Source of the DNA: Terriglobia bacterium
GTDB taxonomy: Bacteria > Acidobacteriota > Terriglobia > Bryobacterales > UBA6623
Direction of reading: 5' to 3'
Length of the DNA: 64,000 nt
NCBI GenBank assembly: GCA_009841225.1
Contig: VXMF01000008.1
Location: forward strand, 253,699-317,698
Part shown: piece by piece, positions 52,543-61,723 of the stretch
Layout of the letters: the number at the start of each line of letters is the position of its first letter
Numbering within the stretch: position 1 is the first letter of the stretch
Notes under the pieces: generated by a model
The model's input: the letters and a program-made list of their open reading frames with translations, nothing else
The model's database searches: none
Told to the model about the DNA's origin: nothing
Made by a program: the position numbers and the translations under genes

Positions 52543-53493
52543 CTAGTCGACAGACCCACCCGAAGCCAGCGCGTCCACGCCTTCATCTGCATGGTATGAG
52601 CTGCGCACCAGCGCCCCGGACTCGACATGCCGGAATCCAAGCTGGCGACCGTGCTCGCGAATCCGCTCGAACTCCTCCGGGGTGTAGTACTTCTGAATCG
52701 CCAAGTGGTCAGGCGAGGGCCGCAGATACTGGCCCACAGTGACGATTTCCACGCCGTGCTCGCGCAGGTCACCTAGGGTGTCGTAGATCTCGGCATCGGT
52801 TTCGCCGAGTCCCAGCATGATGCCTGATTTGGTTGGAATCGCCGGCCGCGCCGAGCTGGCGTGCCGCAGCATCATCAGGGAGCGGCGATAGTCCGAGCCG
52901 ACCCGGACCGTGCGGTACAGGCGCGGCACGGTCTCGATGTTGTGGTTGAGGATGTTCGGTCGGGCATCTAAGACGATGTCCATGGCGGATCGCGAGCCTT
53001 GGAAATCCGGCACCAGCACCTCAACGGTGCAGTCCGGAAGGCGGTCCCGGATCGCCCGGATCGTCATAGCGAACAGCTCCGCACCGCCGTCCGACCTGTC
53101 GTCGCGGTTGACGCTCGTGACCACCGCGTGACGCAGCCCCATCTGTGCGATGGCATCCGCCACTCGCCTCGGCTCGTCGTAGTCCACTGTCTCGGGAGGC
53201 CCCTTCTGCACCGCGCAGAAGCCGCAGCGCCGCGTACATACGTTGCCCAGGATCATGAACGTCGCGCTGAGGCGATTCCAGCAGTCCCCGACATTGGGAC
53301 AAGCCGCGCTTTCGCAGACGGTGTGCAGGCGCAGGTCGCGTACCAAGCTCTTCAGCCGTTGGTGGCTTTGGCCGGTCGCCGCAGGTGCAACTAGCCAACG
53401 GGGGCGCTTGCCGGCCGGGTTCTCGAGCGGCTTGGCATGAGCCGGAACGATCGGCTTGGCGCGCAGGTCCGCAACCGGGATAAAGCCGCTCAT
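52543..53493 (-). CDS. lipA: Lipoyl synthase
   Basis: I begin at ATG 53493 (316 residues). The auxiliary cluster is 'CESAACPNVGDCW' (C-x4-C-x5-C), and the radical SAM cluster is 'CTRRCGFCAVQKG' (C-x3-C-x2-C). 'RPNILNHNIETVPRLYRTVR' and 'KSGIMLGLGETDAEI' complete the family. LipA inserts sulfur at C6 and C8 of octanoyl-protein to make lipoate, used by 2-oxoacid dehydrogenases and the glycine cleavage system. Lipoate synthesis next to a ferredoxin-type korAB genome suggests both oxidation systems are present. No lipB is adjacent. Confidence 0.97.
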   Translation of the reverse strand: MSGFIPVADLRAKPIVPAHAKPLENPAGKRPRWLVAPAATGQSHQRLKSLVRDLRLHTVCESAACPNVGDCWNRLSATFMILGNVCTRRCGFCAVQKGPPETVDYDEPRRVADAIAQMGLRHAVVTSVNRDDRSDGGAELFAMTIRAIRDRLPDCTVEVLVPDFQGSRSAMDIVLDARPNILNHNIETVPRLYRTVRVGSDYRRSLMMLRHASSARPAIPTKSGIMLGLGETDAEIYDTLGDLREHGVEIVTVGQYLRPSPDHLAIQKYYTPEEFERIREHGRQLGFRHVESGALVRSSYHADEGVDALASGGSVD

Positions 53494-53595
53494 GTGTTCG
53501 CCAATCAGCAGGCCCGGCACCGTGTGAAGGTGCCGGCTAACCTCGACCTCATGCTAGCAACGGGCAGCCCGAGCCTGCCCGGGCAGGACAGCTGG

Positions 53596-54243
53596 CTATT
53601 CCTCGCTGGCGAAGAACTTATGCACTAGCGCCGCCAGCACTCCGCCCAGCGGGCAAGCCACGAAGTAGATCCACAGGGAGGAAATTGCGTTCGAGGCGTC
53701 GCTGAACAATGCCGGCCCCAGCGAGCGTGCCGGGTTCAGTGAAGCTCCCGTCACCGGGCCGCCCACCAATATGCAAGCCGTTAGCATGACCCCGATCGCA
53801 ATGGGCGCGAAATCGCCGGCCTTGCCGCTGACCGCCGCATGGTAGATCGCGTTGACGAGCAAGAACGTCAGAAACAGCTCCAGCACAAACGCCTGGCCGA
53901 TGCCGACGCCCGGAGCCGGGACCGTCGCACCCATGGCACCCGCCGAGTCACCCAGAACGTAGAACAGCGTCGCAGCCCCGACAATGCCGCCAATCAGCTG
54001 CACGAGAATGTATCCGATCGCGTCGCCGAGTTTGATCTGGCCACCCGCGAGCAAGCCGATGGTGACCGCCGGGTTAATGTGCGTTCCCGAATAGCTGCCG
54101 TAGGCGAACACAAACGCCGTCACCACCAAGCCGAAGGCGAGGGCGGCCGCCACGAGACTGCCGCTGATCTGGGCAGCGCCGGCGCCGACGAAGATCAGCG
54201 TGAACGTTCCGATGAACTCGGAAACGAGTGCTTTGCTTTGCAT
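53596..54243 (-). CDS. Aquaporin / MIP-family channel
   Basis: The ATG at 54243 follows GGAGG by ten bases and gives 215 residues. Six helices and the two NPA half-helices are present: 'GTHINPAVTIGLL' (near residue 67) and 'GASLNPARSLGPALF' (near 178). In the second loop 'LNPAR' is followed by Ser-Leu-Gly, as in water-selective AqpZ rather than GlpF, but solute specificity is not certain. It is 136 bases from the divergent patatin gene. Confidence 0.9.
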   Translation of the reverse strand: MQSKALVSEFIGTFTLIFVGAGAAQISGSLVAAALAFGLVVTAFVFAYGSYSGTHINPAVTIGLLAGGQIKLGDAIGYILVQLIGGIVGAATLFYVLGDSAGAMGATVPAPGVGIGQAFVLELFLTFLLVNAIYHAAVSGKAGDFAPIAIGVMLTACILVGGPVTGASLNPARSLGPALFSDASNAISSLWIYFVACPLGGVLAALVHKFFASEE

Positions 54244-54379
54244 GAATCGAGTACCTCCTGCACCTCCCGCTGCCAGCGGGCGTAACGGCACCGCAGCATT
54301 GTATCAACGGCACCGCAGAGGTTCGGCAGCGTTCCTTATACTTGCCTCAGATAGCAGCGATTCGTTACGGAGCCCGAAA

Positions 54380-56062
54380 ATGAGAACTGTGCAACAGCAA
54401 CGCAGCGACGTTGAGCAGTATCTCGACTCGGGGTTCTTGGACCTTGACGGGCTGCTGGACGCACTGGAACTCGTCGTCGAGCCTTCCTCCAGCCTGTTCG
54501 GCAAGCCTAGCTTGCGGCTGCGCAAGTGTCCTGCTGACAGGCGCAAGGTTGCGATCGCGATCAGCGGCGGTGGCGCAGCAGGGGCCTACAACGCAGGCTT
54601 GCTGGAAGTGCTGCTCGCCCGCATGCGGCAACGCGGAATCGAGCCGGACCTGCTGGTCGGCACGTCCTCCGGCGCACTCAACGGCTACGGCGTTTTCCTT
54701 GAGTCGCTGGGCATGGGTAATCCCCAGTTCGACAGCGAGCCCTCGGTGCACCAGCCTTACGAAAGCTACATCGCTTCGGTTTGGTCGTACATGGCCCGTG
54801 ACGGCAAGGCATCGCGCTGGGTCGTCGGCCGCCGCTCGTGGATCGTCAGGCTGGTGTCGCGCGGCGCGCGAAGAGGTTGGAGCATAGCCGGGCTGATCTT
54901 GGCGGCCATAGGTGCCCTGCTGCTGTTCCAGCCGAATCTGCTCCTGCCGCTCGCAACGCTAATGACTGAGCCGGGCCCTGAAGGTCTCGCGGGGGCCCTG
55001 CCGTTCTTGTTCGGCTACGCGGTCGTCGCCACGGTAGTGCTGAGCCTCGTCCTATGGCTGGTCTTGCGCAGATTCGGCCAGAGCTTGTTCCTCGACCTGC
55101 CGCTGTTGGGATTCCTTGCCAACACCGGGCCCAACGGCGATCTGCGACGCCGTCCTATCGGGCCCAAGGGCCAAGCCGTTGATCAGGCCAAGGTGCTCAG
55201 CCGGAATATTGTCCGCCGCTGGTATGACCGCGGCGTGCATGCACCGGAGTTCATCATCACCGGCACCGACATTTCGGCCGGACGCGAGTGCCTGTTCACT
55301 CTGGTGCGCCCAGAGACCTATGGCTTGCTGCGGCGGGCAGAGTGGATGGCGGTGCAATTCGATTCCGACTCGGGTGCGGCGAGCGAATATCGCGGCCAGA
55401 GCGAGGCACTGTTTACCCGCTCAGAACGCCTGCTGCAGGCGCTGGTGGCGTCATCAGCCGTGCCGGGGGCGTTCCCGACCCAACGGATTGGAATCTACGA
55501 GGGCGGCTCGAGCTCCGTGGCCCACCACCACTTCGTCGATGGCGGGGTGATGAACAACAGCCCCGTCCACATCGCCATCGACGCGGGCGCGACGCACGTG
55601 ATCTCGCTCGAGATCCTGCCACACGATTCCAGCGACGAACTGCGCCCAGATCAGCGCGGCCACGGGCGCTACCTGCTGTTGGAGGCGGCGCTGGCTACCT
55701 TGACCACAGTGCTTGAGCGAGCGATCAAGCAGGACGTGCGCCGGACCGCCTCCTGGAACCGTTTCTTGGTCAGCCGTCCCAAGAGTCTCGATGACGGCCG
55801 GGCCGAAGGCACGGAGAACCAGCGGAGTAGGAGGATCGTGCCCTTGTACCGAATCGCGCCTACCGAACCGCTGGTCGGCACGGTTGAATTCGACGGGCGC
55901 TTTGAGGCGGGTCAACGAACGGTAACGCTGCGAGACCTGCTGCACCGCGGAGTGCTCGATATGCAGGGCCGCAATGTATGGACTGCGACCCTGCGCCACG
56001 AACCGGGATGGCGGGATCCAGACTCCGAGGTCGCGGAGTCGCTCTACCAAGCCAGCGCTTAG
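54380..56062 (+). CDS. Patatin-like phospholipase with central transmembrane segments
   Basis: The ATG at 54380 gives 560 residues. The patatin oxyanion hole 'ISGGGAAGAYNAGLLE' (near residue 61), nucleophile 'GTSSGALNG' (G-x-S-x-G, near 95) and catalytic 'FVDGGVMNNSPVH' (D-G-G, near 392) are all kept. Between nucleophile and Asp there is an insertion with two hydrophobic helices ('GLILAAIGALLLF', 'FLFGYAVVATVVLSLVLWLV'), so the protein is probably membrane-anchored. Family members hydrolyse phospholipid or lipid esters. Such an insertion is not the standard patatin layout and is worth modelling. Confidence 0.85.
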   Translation: MRTVQQQRSDVEQYLDSGFLDLDGLLDALELVVEPSSSLFGKPSLRLRKCPADRRKVAIAISGGGAAGAYNAGLLEVLLARMRQRGIEPDLLVGTSSGALNGYGVFLESLGMGNPQFDSEPSVHQPYESYIASVWSYMARDGKASRWVVGRRSWIVRLVSRGARRGWSIAGLILAAIGALLLFQPNLLLPLATLMTEPGPEGLAGALPFLFGYAVVATVVLSLVLWLVLRRFGQSLFLDLPLLGFLANTGPNGDLRRRPIGPKGQAVDQAKVLSRNIVRRWYDRGVHAPEFIITGTDISAGRECLFTLVRPETYGLLRRAEWMAVQFDSDSGAASEYRGQSEALFTRSERLLQALVASSAVPGAFPTQRIGIYEGGSSSVAHHHFVDGGVMNNSPVHIAIDAGATHVISLEILPHDSSDELRPDQRGHGRYLLLEAALATLTTVLERAIKQDVRRTASWNRFLVSRPKSLDDGRAEGTENQRSRRIVPLYRIAPTEPLVGTVEFDGRFEAGQRTVTLRDLLHRGVLDMQGRNVWTATLRHEPGWRDPDSEVAESLYQASA

Positions 56063-56158
56063 TGCAGCTGACGTGCGCGGAGCTTCTCTAGCGCGTCATT
56101 GTGCGACTTATCCTGCCCGGATTGCGGCGGTGCTCGCTAGAATTGTGCGGGTATCGCT

Positions 56159-58030
56159 ATGAGTAATTCAGGACGTGTTGCCGCGGCCATCCTCGTAATG
56201 TTGTCGGCCGCATGCAGCCAACTTCCCGTCGTGGAGGTGGACTCGCCGATGGAAGCACCTCACTGGGCCTTGCTGGAACGCGAGTTGCTGGAGGCCAATT
56301 CGAATGCGGTCGAAGCATTCGCGGACCGCTATCTGGATGATCGGGGCTATCTCTTGCACACGCCGCGCTGGGGCACGCTGGACGGTCCCGATGACGCGAT
56401 CGAGACCTTCTACAACTGGACCCTGCTACATACCTTGGGCGGCTCGGATTCGGTCTTGGATCTGTACAAGAAGGGGCTTGAGGGGCATCTCGAGCAATAC
56501 AACGAACTGCGCACCGAACTGACCACGCTGGCCAGCAATGGCGCGTATCACCGCGAGTTCATCACGCAGTCGGACTGGTTTCACACCGGAGAGGGAATGC
56601 GGGCGTTCCTGCTCATGGGGCACTCGGCCCCGGACGACGACCTGTTGGTGGAGAGGATGGAGCGCTTCGCCCAGATGTACACAGGCGAGGATGCTTCGGT
56701 CGCCAACTACGATCCAGAGCACAAGATCATCCGCAGCCTGTGGAACGGCAGCCTCGGCCCGATGCTGCGCCGGGCCACTGTCTATGACTGGGTCGGCGAT
56801 CCCGTGCCTGGCAAGTTCCACCTGCTGCACAATCCGGCGCGGAATACGCAACTGCTCGACCTCGAGCAGTGGTACCCGCGCATGCTGGCCCACTGCGACG
56901 AATACCTTGACTCTGTCGGCGACACCTTCCTGAATCTCGCAGCGACCCTCCTCAGCACCAATGCCTACGCGCTCACGGGGAAGGAAAAATACAAGGATTG
57001 GACCTTGGAGTACTTGGACGCTTGGAAGGAGCGCGCTGCCGCGACCGGCGGCATGATTCCCTCCAATATCGGTCTCGACGGCACTCTCGGGGGAGCCCAC
57101 GACGGCCAGTGGTGGAAGGGCACCTACGGCTGGAACTTCACCATCTTCGATGGCGAGCTGCAGCAGATCGCGCACCGCAACTATTTCACCGCCTCATCGT
57201 TCCAAGGCTTTGCCAACGGTCTGCTACTGACCGGAGACCAAAGCTATGTCGACGTGCTGCGCACGCAAATGGACCGCGTGCTGGAGGCCGCCAAGACCGA
57301 GGACGGCGAGCGGCTCCTGCCCACCATGTACGGCGACCCCCGCGGCTATGCCTTCGATGGCGAGCCGGAGTTCTACCGCTACCAGCCGGTGACCTACTCC
57401 GACCGGTTAGCAGAGATCTATCTGTGGTCGATGCAGCCGGAGGACTTGCAGCGGATACCGCAGCAGCAGGAACCGTGGATCGCCTTCTTGCAAGGCAACG
57501 ACCCCGGCTATCCCGAACGCGCCATGGAGGCCGATCTCGAACACATCCGCGGACGCCTGGAGCTACAGCGCAACGACGAGACGACCGCGGAGACGAGGCT
57601 CGCCGATTACCTGCTCGGCATCGTGCCGGCGACGACCGACACGCTGTCCGAACTGACCACCGGCGGGTATTTCGCCAACGGCAGGATCTGGGTTCTCCAC
57701 AGCCGATTGCGCTACTTCGATCCCGAGAGAAGCCGAGCCGGCTTGCCGCCGGACGTGGCCGCCCTGGTGCATTCGCTAGAGGACGACTCGGTGACCGTGA
57801 CCCTCGTCAATCTCAGTGATAGCGAGGCCCGCGAAGTCGTCGTGCAGGCAGGCGGGTATGCCGAGCACCAATTCACCGCGCTGGAGCGAGAATCGGGTGC
57901 GGTTGACCTTGACGCCAACGCGATCAGCGTGATGCTCGCACCGGGCAGCGGCGAACGGCTGACACTGCGCATGGCGCGCTACGCAAACCAGCCCGACCTA
58001 GCGTTTCCCTGGTCTTGGTCGCGGCGCTGA
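56159..58030 (+). CDS. Predicted lipoprotein, large uncharacterised protein (alpha/alpha-toroid-like)
   Basis: This 623-residue protein begins 'MSNSGRVAAAILVMLSAAC', a lipoprotein signal with lipobox L-S-A-A-C. The mature part is helix-rich with 'WGTLDGPDDAIETFYNW', 'HTGEGMRAFLLMGHS', 'YDWVGDPVPGKFHLLHN' and 'GGAHDGQWWKGTYGWNF'. This pattern of Trp-rich repeated helix pairs suggests an (alpha/alpha)6 toroid, as in some glycoside hydrolases and lyases. A C-terminal beta domain ends 'GSGERLTLRMARYANQPD'. I do not recognise a named family. It begins 96 bases after the patatin gene on the same strand. Confidence 0.7.
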   Translation: MSNSGRVAAAILVMLSAACSQLPVVEVDSPMEAPHWALLERELLEANSNAVEAFADRYLDDRGYLLHTPRWGTLDGPDDAIETFYNWTLLHTLGGSDSVLDLYKKGLEGHLEQYNELRTELTTLASNGAYHREFITQSDWFHTGEGMRAFLLMGHSAPDDDLLVERMERFAQMYTGEDASVANYDPEHKIIRSLWNGSLGPMLRRATVYDWVGDPVPGKFHLLHNPARNTQLLDLEQWYPRMLAHCDEYLDSVGDTFLNLAATLLSTNAYALTGKEKYKDWTLEYLDAWKERAAATGGMIPSNIGLDGTLGGAHDGQWWKGTYGWNFTIFDGELQQIAHRNYFTASSFQGFANGLLLTGDQSYVDVLRTQMDRVLEAAKTEDGERLLPTMYGDPRGYAFDGEPEFYRYQPVTYSDRLAEIYLWSMQPEDLQRIPQQQEPWIAFLQGNDPGYPERAMEADLEHIRGRLELQRNDETTAETRLADYLLGIVPATTDTLSELTTGGYFANGRIWVLHSRLRYFDPERSRAGLPPDVAALVHSLEDDSVTVTLVNLSDSEAREVVVQAGGYAEHQFTALERESGAVDLDANAISVMLAPGSGERLTLRMARYANQPDLAFPWSWSRR

Positions 58031-58037
58031 GCGGCAG

Positions 58038-58724
58038 TCAGCCGCCCAAGGGCTCTATGGACGCGGCCACGTGGTCGCGGTAGGTCACCCGCACAGGCTC
58101 GAGCCCGGCTGCCGCGCACCGCTTGTAGTCAACGATCCGCGTCATCCCACCCGGCGATTGGCGCGCGACTTCGCCGACGCCCAGTGCGAAGCCGATGCGC
58201 ACCTCGCTCATGCCGACCTCGACAACGCCCTTGGCCGCCTCATCCCACATCTCGTCGGTCCAATGCTCGTAGATCTCCCTCGGATCCTTGACGAAGAAGA
58301 TGTCATCGACGAACACCTGTTGCCCCGTGCCGATAACAAAGGAACACCGCTCGCCCTCCTTCTCGAACAGCAGGACAACCTCGCGCCCGCGCGCCTCGAA
58401 AGCTAACGGGACAACGCGCTCGAGCGGCTCGAACAGCCTATCGCCGGGCTGGTACATCCAACGGTAGCCCTCGCGGATCCACAGCGGCTTGCCCGTGAGC
58501 CGCTCCCGCGCCGAGGCCAAGTCGGTCGCATACGACTTCGGCACGAAGACGAACGCATCGGACGGCAGGTTGCGCTGCCTCGGCTGCTCGCCGATGGTCA
58601 TGTTCGCTATCCGGTGCTTCTCATAGAAGTGGTAGGCCAAGTAGACGGCACCAACGACCAGCGTCACCTTGATCGCCAGCCGGAACCAGAACCACCACAC
58701 CTCGCCCGCGAACTTCTCTCGCAT
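58038..58724 (-). CDS. Hypothetical single-pass membrane protein
   Basis: The ATG at 58724 gives 228 residues. There is one N-terminal transmembrane helix ('FRLAIKVTLVVGAVYLAY', about 12-30). The soluble part has 'LPSDAFVFVPKSYATDLASA', 'RWMYQPGDRLFEPLERVVPL', 'CSFVIGTGQQVFVDDIFFV' and 'MTRIVDYKRCAAAGL'. I do not recognise a family or active site. It faces the unknown lipoprotein gene tail-to-tail, with a seven-base gap. Confidence 0.6.
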   Translation of the reverse strand: MREKFAGEVWWFWFRLAIKVTLVVGAVYLAYHFYEKHRIANMTIGEQPRQRNLPSDAFVFVPKSYATDLASARERLTGKPLWIREGYRWMYQPGDRLFEPLERVVPLAFEARGREVVLLFEKEGERCSFVIGTGQQVFVDDIFFVKDPREIYEHWTDEMWDEAAKGVVEVGMSEVRIGFALGVGEVARQSPGGMTRIVDYKRCAAAGLEPVRVTYRDHVAASIEPLGG

Positions 58725-59035
58725 CAAGAACTTCCCTCAGGGTTGGCTGCCCAACCCTTGCGGCCACGCACGGTTCAAGTCTAGACGACACTCGGCTCGC
58801 CGTTCCAGGCGTGATCGATCCGCTGGTCGGAGCTTCAGCCGGAACTGCGAAGGTGTTGTTCGTAGAGCGGCCGCGCCTGGGCTGGGGCCGACGCGCCAAT
58901 CCCACTCCGGGCAGGCTGTCGACTCCCATAGATCCCTTGCCGAGATGTGCTACGATTCCGTGCGCTTCGGGTCGGCATCCGTCCCCGCTAGTGGCGAATC
59001 GGGACGTTTCCGACTCAATTCGCACCGGAGGAATC

Positions 59036-59638
59036 ATGAACGAAGGGATCGAACGACCGCCCGCAAGGTCGGCTTGGGATCGCGTCAAAGCGGTACTTAG
59101 GTTCGAGCCCGGCATCTTCAAGGAGATCGCGCAGGACAACAGCGCGACGGGCCAAGCGTGTGGCGTATTCGCGCTGGCGGTGCTCCTCAGTTGCCTGTTG
59201 GGCCTTCCGTTCGTCCTGCTTGCATGGCCGGCCGGGTTTCTCGGCATCGTGATCATGACAGGCCTCTTCAAGCTGGTCTCAAGTCTGTTCGCCGGCAGTC
59301 CGCCCTCCGAAGGTTCCGCGGAGCCAGACGATGGTAGCGAGGATCGCCGAGAACTCAGTCCGTCCTACTCGGGCTGGCTTCGTGCGGTCCTGTTCGCCTC
59401 GGCACCCGTGGCTTTTGGCATCGTGCCGTTCGTCGGAACATTCATCGGCGCGATCTATAACCTGATCCTGCAAATCATCGCGATCCGCGAACTGGCCGGG
59501 ATTTCCACGGCTGCAGCAGTGATTACGTGGCTCATCGCGATGCTGTTCCCAGCAATCCTGCTCATCGTGAGCATCATGTTGTTCGGATTCTCGATGCTCG
59601 GGATCTTCGGCCTCAACGAACTACTGAATTGGCACTGA
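59036..59638 (+). CDS. Yip1-family membrane protein
   Basis: The ATG at 59036 follows GGAGG by five bases and gives 200 residues. The opening 'AWDRVKAVLRFEPGIFKEIA' is typical of bacterial Yip1-domain proteins. About four or five hydrophobic helices follow, separated by an acidic loop ('GSAEPDDGSEDRRE') near residue 92. The last helices hold 'WLIAMLFPAILLIVSIMLF'. Function of bacterial Yip1 proteins is unknown; membrane organisation or transport is assumed. It is monocistronic. Confidence 0.75.
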   Translation: MNEGIERPPARSAWDRVKAVLRFEPGIFKEIAQDNSATGQACGVFALAVLLSCLLGLPFVLLAWPAGFLGIVIMTGLFKLVSSLFAGSPPSEGSAEPDDGSEDRRELSPSYSGWLRAVLFASAPVAFGIVPFVGTFIGAIYNLILQIIAIRELAGISTAAAVITWLIAMLFPAILLIVSIMLFGFSMLGIFGLNELLNWH

Positions 59639-59738
59639 ACGGCGCCACGGGATTCGCGATCAACGATCGATCCCGGTCTGGCGGCAAGAAAGGAGCGAGC
59701 TCTCGCCTGCCTATCTCAAGTGCCTGAGATTCACCACA

Positions 59739-60518
59739 CTAGACGTACGCGAGATACAGCACGCTCACTCCGCCGGACAGCATCTGAACATCGACCCGCT
59801 GGAACCCCGCCCCAATCAGCAGCTCTCGAACCTGCTCGGGCGGCGGAAAGCGCTGCACGGAATCCTGTAGATAGGAGTAGGCCCCTCCGCTGCCAGAGAT
59901 AGCATTGCCCAGGCGCGGCAGCACGTGCCTGAAATAGAAATTGAACAGTGCGCCCCAAAGCTTGGAGGTCGGCTGGGAAAACTCCAATACCGCTAAGCAC
60001 CCGCCCGGGGCCAGTAGTCGGCGAAACTCTTCGGCGCCGACGCGATAGTTGGCGAGATTTCGAAACCCGAAGGCGATAGTCACCAGATCTACGCTGGAAT
60101 CAGACAGCGGCATGCGGGTGGCATCCGCCTCGGCCAAGACGGGAGGCAGGCCAGCACGCTCGAACTTGTCGGCGGCACGGACCAACATCGGGCGACAGAA
60201 GTCCGAGGCGAGGCACGCGGGGACCTTGTCTGGGCGCAAGCGCGCCCGCTCGCGGGCCAAGGCCAGCGCCAGATCTCCCGTGCCACAGCAGCAATCGACG
60301 ATATTCACCGTATCGCGCTGCAAGTAGGGCCGCACGGCATGCACCAGCCTGCGGCGCCAGAAGCGGTCGATCTGACCCGATAGCAGGTGATTGAGCAAGT
60401 CATAGCGCGGTGCCACCCGCGCGAACATTTCGCGCACGGCGCGGGCGGCCTCGGCTTCGTTGCCAACCTCGATGCCAGCCGGCAGAGCGCCGCGCTGTGA
60501 CTCTTCCACTGGGACCAC
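59739..60518 (-). CDS. ubiE: Demethylmenaquinone / ubiquinone C-methyltransferase
   Basis: This 259-residue class I SAM methyltransferase starts at GTG. UbiE/MenG marks are 'VREMFARVAPRYDLLNHLLS', SAM motif I 'VDCCCGTGDLALALARE', 'FGFRNLANY' and 'LEFSQPTSKLWG'. It carries out the C-methylation step in menaquinone or ubiquinone synthesis; in Acidobacteriota menaquinone is the usual quinone, so MenG is the likely role. The gene is ten bases downstream of aroB on the same strand, so the two are probably co-transcribed. Confidence 0.93.
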   Translation of the reverse strand: MVPVEESQRGALPAGIEVGNEAEAARAVREMFARVAPRYDLLNHLLSGQIDRFWRRRLVHAVRPYLQRDTVNIVDCCCGTGDLALALARERARLRPDKVPACLASDFCRPMLVRAADKFERAGLPPVLAEADATRMPLSDSSVDLVTIAFGFRNLANYRVGAEEFRRLLAPGGCLAVLEFSQPTSKLWGALFNFYFRHVLPRLGNAISGSGGAYSYLQDSVQRFPPPEQVRELLIGAGFQRVDVQMLSGGVSVLYLAYV

Positions 60519-60528
60519 GGAAGCGGCT

Positions 60529-61638
60529 CTACACCGCCGCTGATTCCACGGTGCCGCAGGCCGCGAGCGCGTGCGCGGTTGCAGCGATCACCTGTTCGGC
60601 GGGCGGGTCCAACTCCTCGCTCACGCTGCCGATCGAATCGGCCAGCACGAACCGCGCCCTGCCGCCGACCGCTTTCTTGTCGCCCGCGATCCGTGCGGCG
60701 ATGTTTCGAGCGTCCAAACCTTCCAGACCCGCAAATGACCCGTACGAAAGCACGACGGATTCAATCCGCTCACGATCACGGGAGCCCAACCGGCCGCGCA
60801 ACTCCGACAGGCGCGCCGCGGCAATCATCCCGAAACCCACCGCTTCACCGTGCAACAGCGTGCAATAGCCGGTTTCGGCCTCCAAGGCGTGGCCCAAGGT
60901 GTGGCCGAAGTTCAGGATGCGTCTCAGTCCGCTCTCGCGCTCATCGGCGCGCACGACCTCGGCCTTGATACGCACCGACTCCGAAATCATCTTCTCGACC
61001 GCTTCACCCGTGCGTTCGCGCACCGCGGACTCACAGGCTTCCATGTAATCGAATAATTCCGAACTGCGAATAATGCCGTGCTTGACCACCTCTTGCACGC
61101 CGGCGAAGTACTCGCGGTCCGGCAGCGAGGCGAGCGTATCCGGATCAACCAGCACGAGGCGAGGTTGATGGAACGCTCCGACTAGGTTCTTGCCAGAGGC
61201 GAGATTGACGCCCGTCTTGCCACCCACCGAGGCATCGACCTGGGCGAGCAGCGTGGTAGGGACTTGAACAAAGTCGATGCCGCGCATGTACGAGGCGGCC
61301 ACAAACCCAGCCACGTCACCAGCGACTCCTCCCCCGAACGCCACTACAGCGCTGCTGCGATCCGCGCCCGCGGTGTGCATGTCGGCGCTCAGCCTCTCGA
61401 CCGTGGACATGCGCTTGCGTGGCTCGTCGAGTGGGCATGGCAGCGCCGCCCAATCGCAGCCACGGAGTCCTTCCGCTAGGCGGGATTCGTAGTGTCTCCA
61501 GACCGTCTCGTCCGCGATGACGAACAGCCGACGATCCCCGAGCGTCTCGCGAATCAGCGACCCGGCGCGCCCGATCAGGCCGGCTTCGATGCGGACATCG
61601 TAACGAGAGCCAAGCGTCTCGACGGACACGAGAGCCAT
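60529..61638 (-). CDS. aroB: 3-dehydroquinate synthase
   Basis: ATG 61638 gives 369 residues ('ALVSVETLGSRYDVRIEAG'), the normal length; the frame is open much further upstream but lacks similarity there. NAD-binding 'FGGGVAGDVAGFVAASYMRG', the 'QVPTTLLAQVDASVGGKTGV' region, 'KHGIIRSSELF', 'NFGHTLGHALE' and 'HGEAVGFGMIAA' supply the zinc ligands and active site. It makes 3-dehydroquinate from DAHP in the shikimate pathway. It is divergent from nadB across an 85-base gap. Confidence 0.95.
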   Translation of the reverse strand: MALVSVETLGSRYDVRIEAGLIGRAGSLIRETLGDRRLFVIADETVWRHYESRLAEGLRGCDWAALPCPLDEPRKRMSTVERLSADMHTAGADRSSAVVAFGGGVAGDVAGFVAASYMRGIDFVQVPTTLLAQVDASVGGKTGVNLASGKNLVGAFHQPRLVLVDPDTLASLPDREYFAGVQEVVKHGIIRSSELFDYMEACESAVRERTGEAVEKMISESVRIKAEVVRADERESGLRRILNFGHTLGHALEAETGYCTLLHGEAVGFGMIAAARLSELRGRLGSRDRERIESVVLSYGSFAGLEGLDARNIAARIAGDKKAVGGRARFVLADSIGSVSEELDPPAEQVIAATAHALAACGTVESAAV

Positions 61639-61723
61639 TAGTCCTTTTTGTACCATGTGGACTTGCTGCAAGCGGTGCCGTCCGGGTGCGGCTCGGGCAC
61701 GCATCCGCATCGCTGCGACTGCC

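Noticed and set aside
49338..53500. Integrative element bounded by tRNA-Leu direct repeats
   Set aside because: I found no second copy of the tRNA 3' end and no integrase in the window; the island idea rests only on position.
53548..53590. GC-rich hairpin (GGGCAG/CTGCCC-like) downstream of the aquaporin gene as a terminator
   Set aside because: Pairing is imperfect, it overlaps the region upstream of lipA and no T-run follows.
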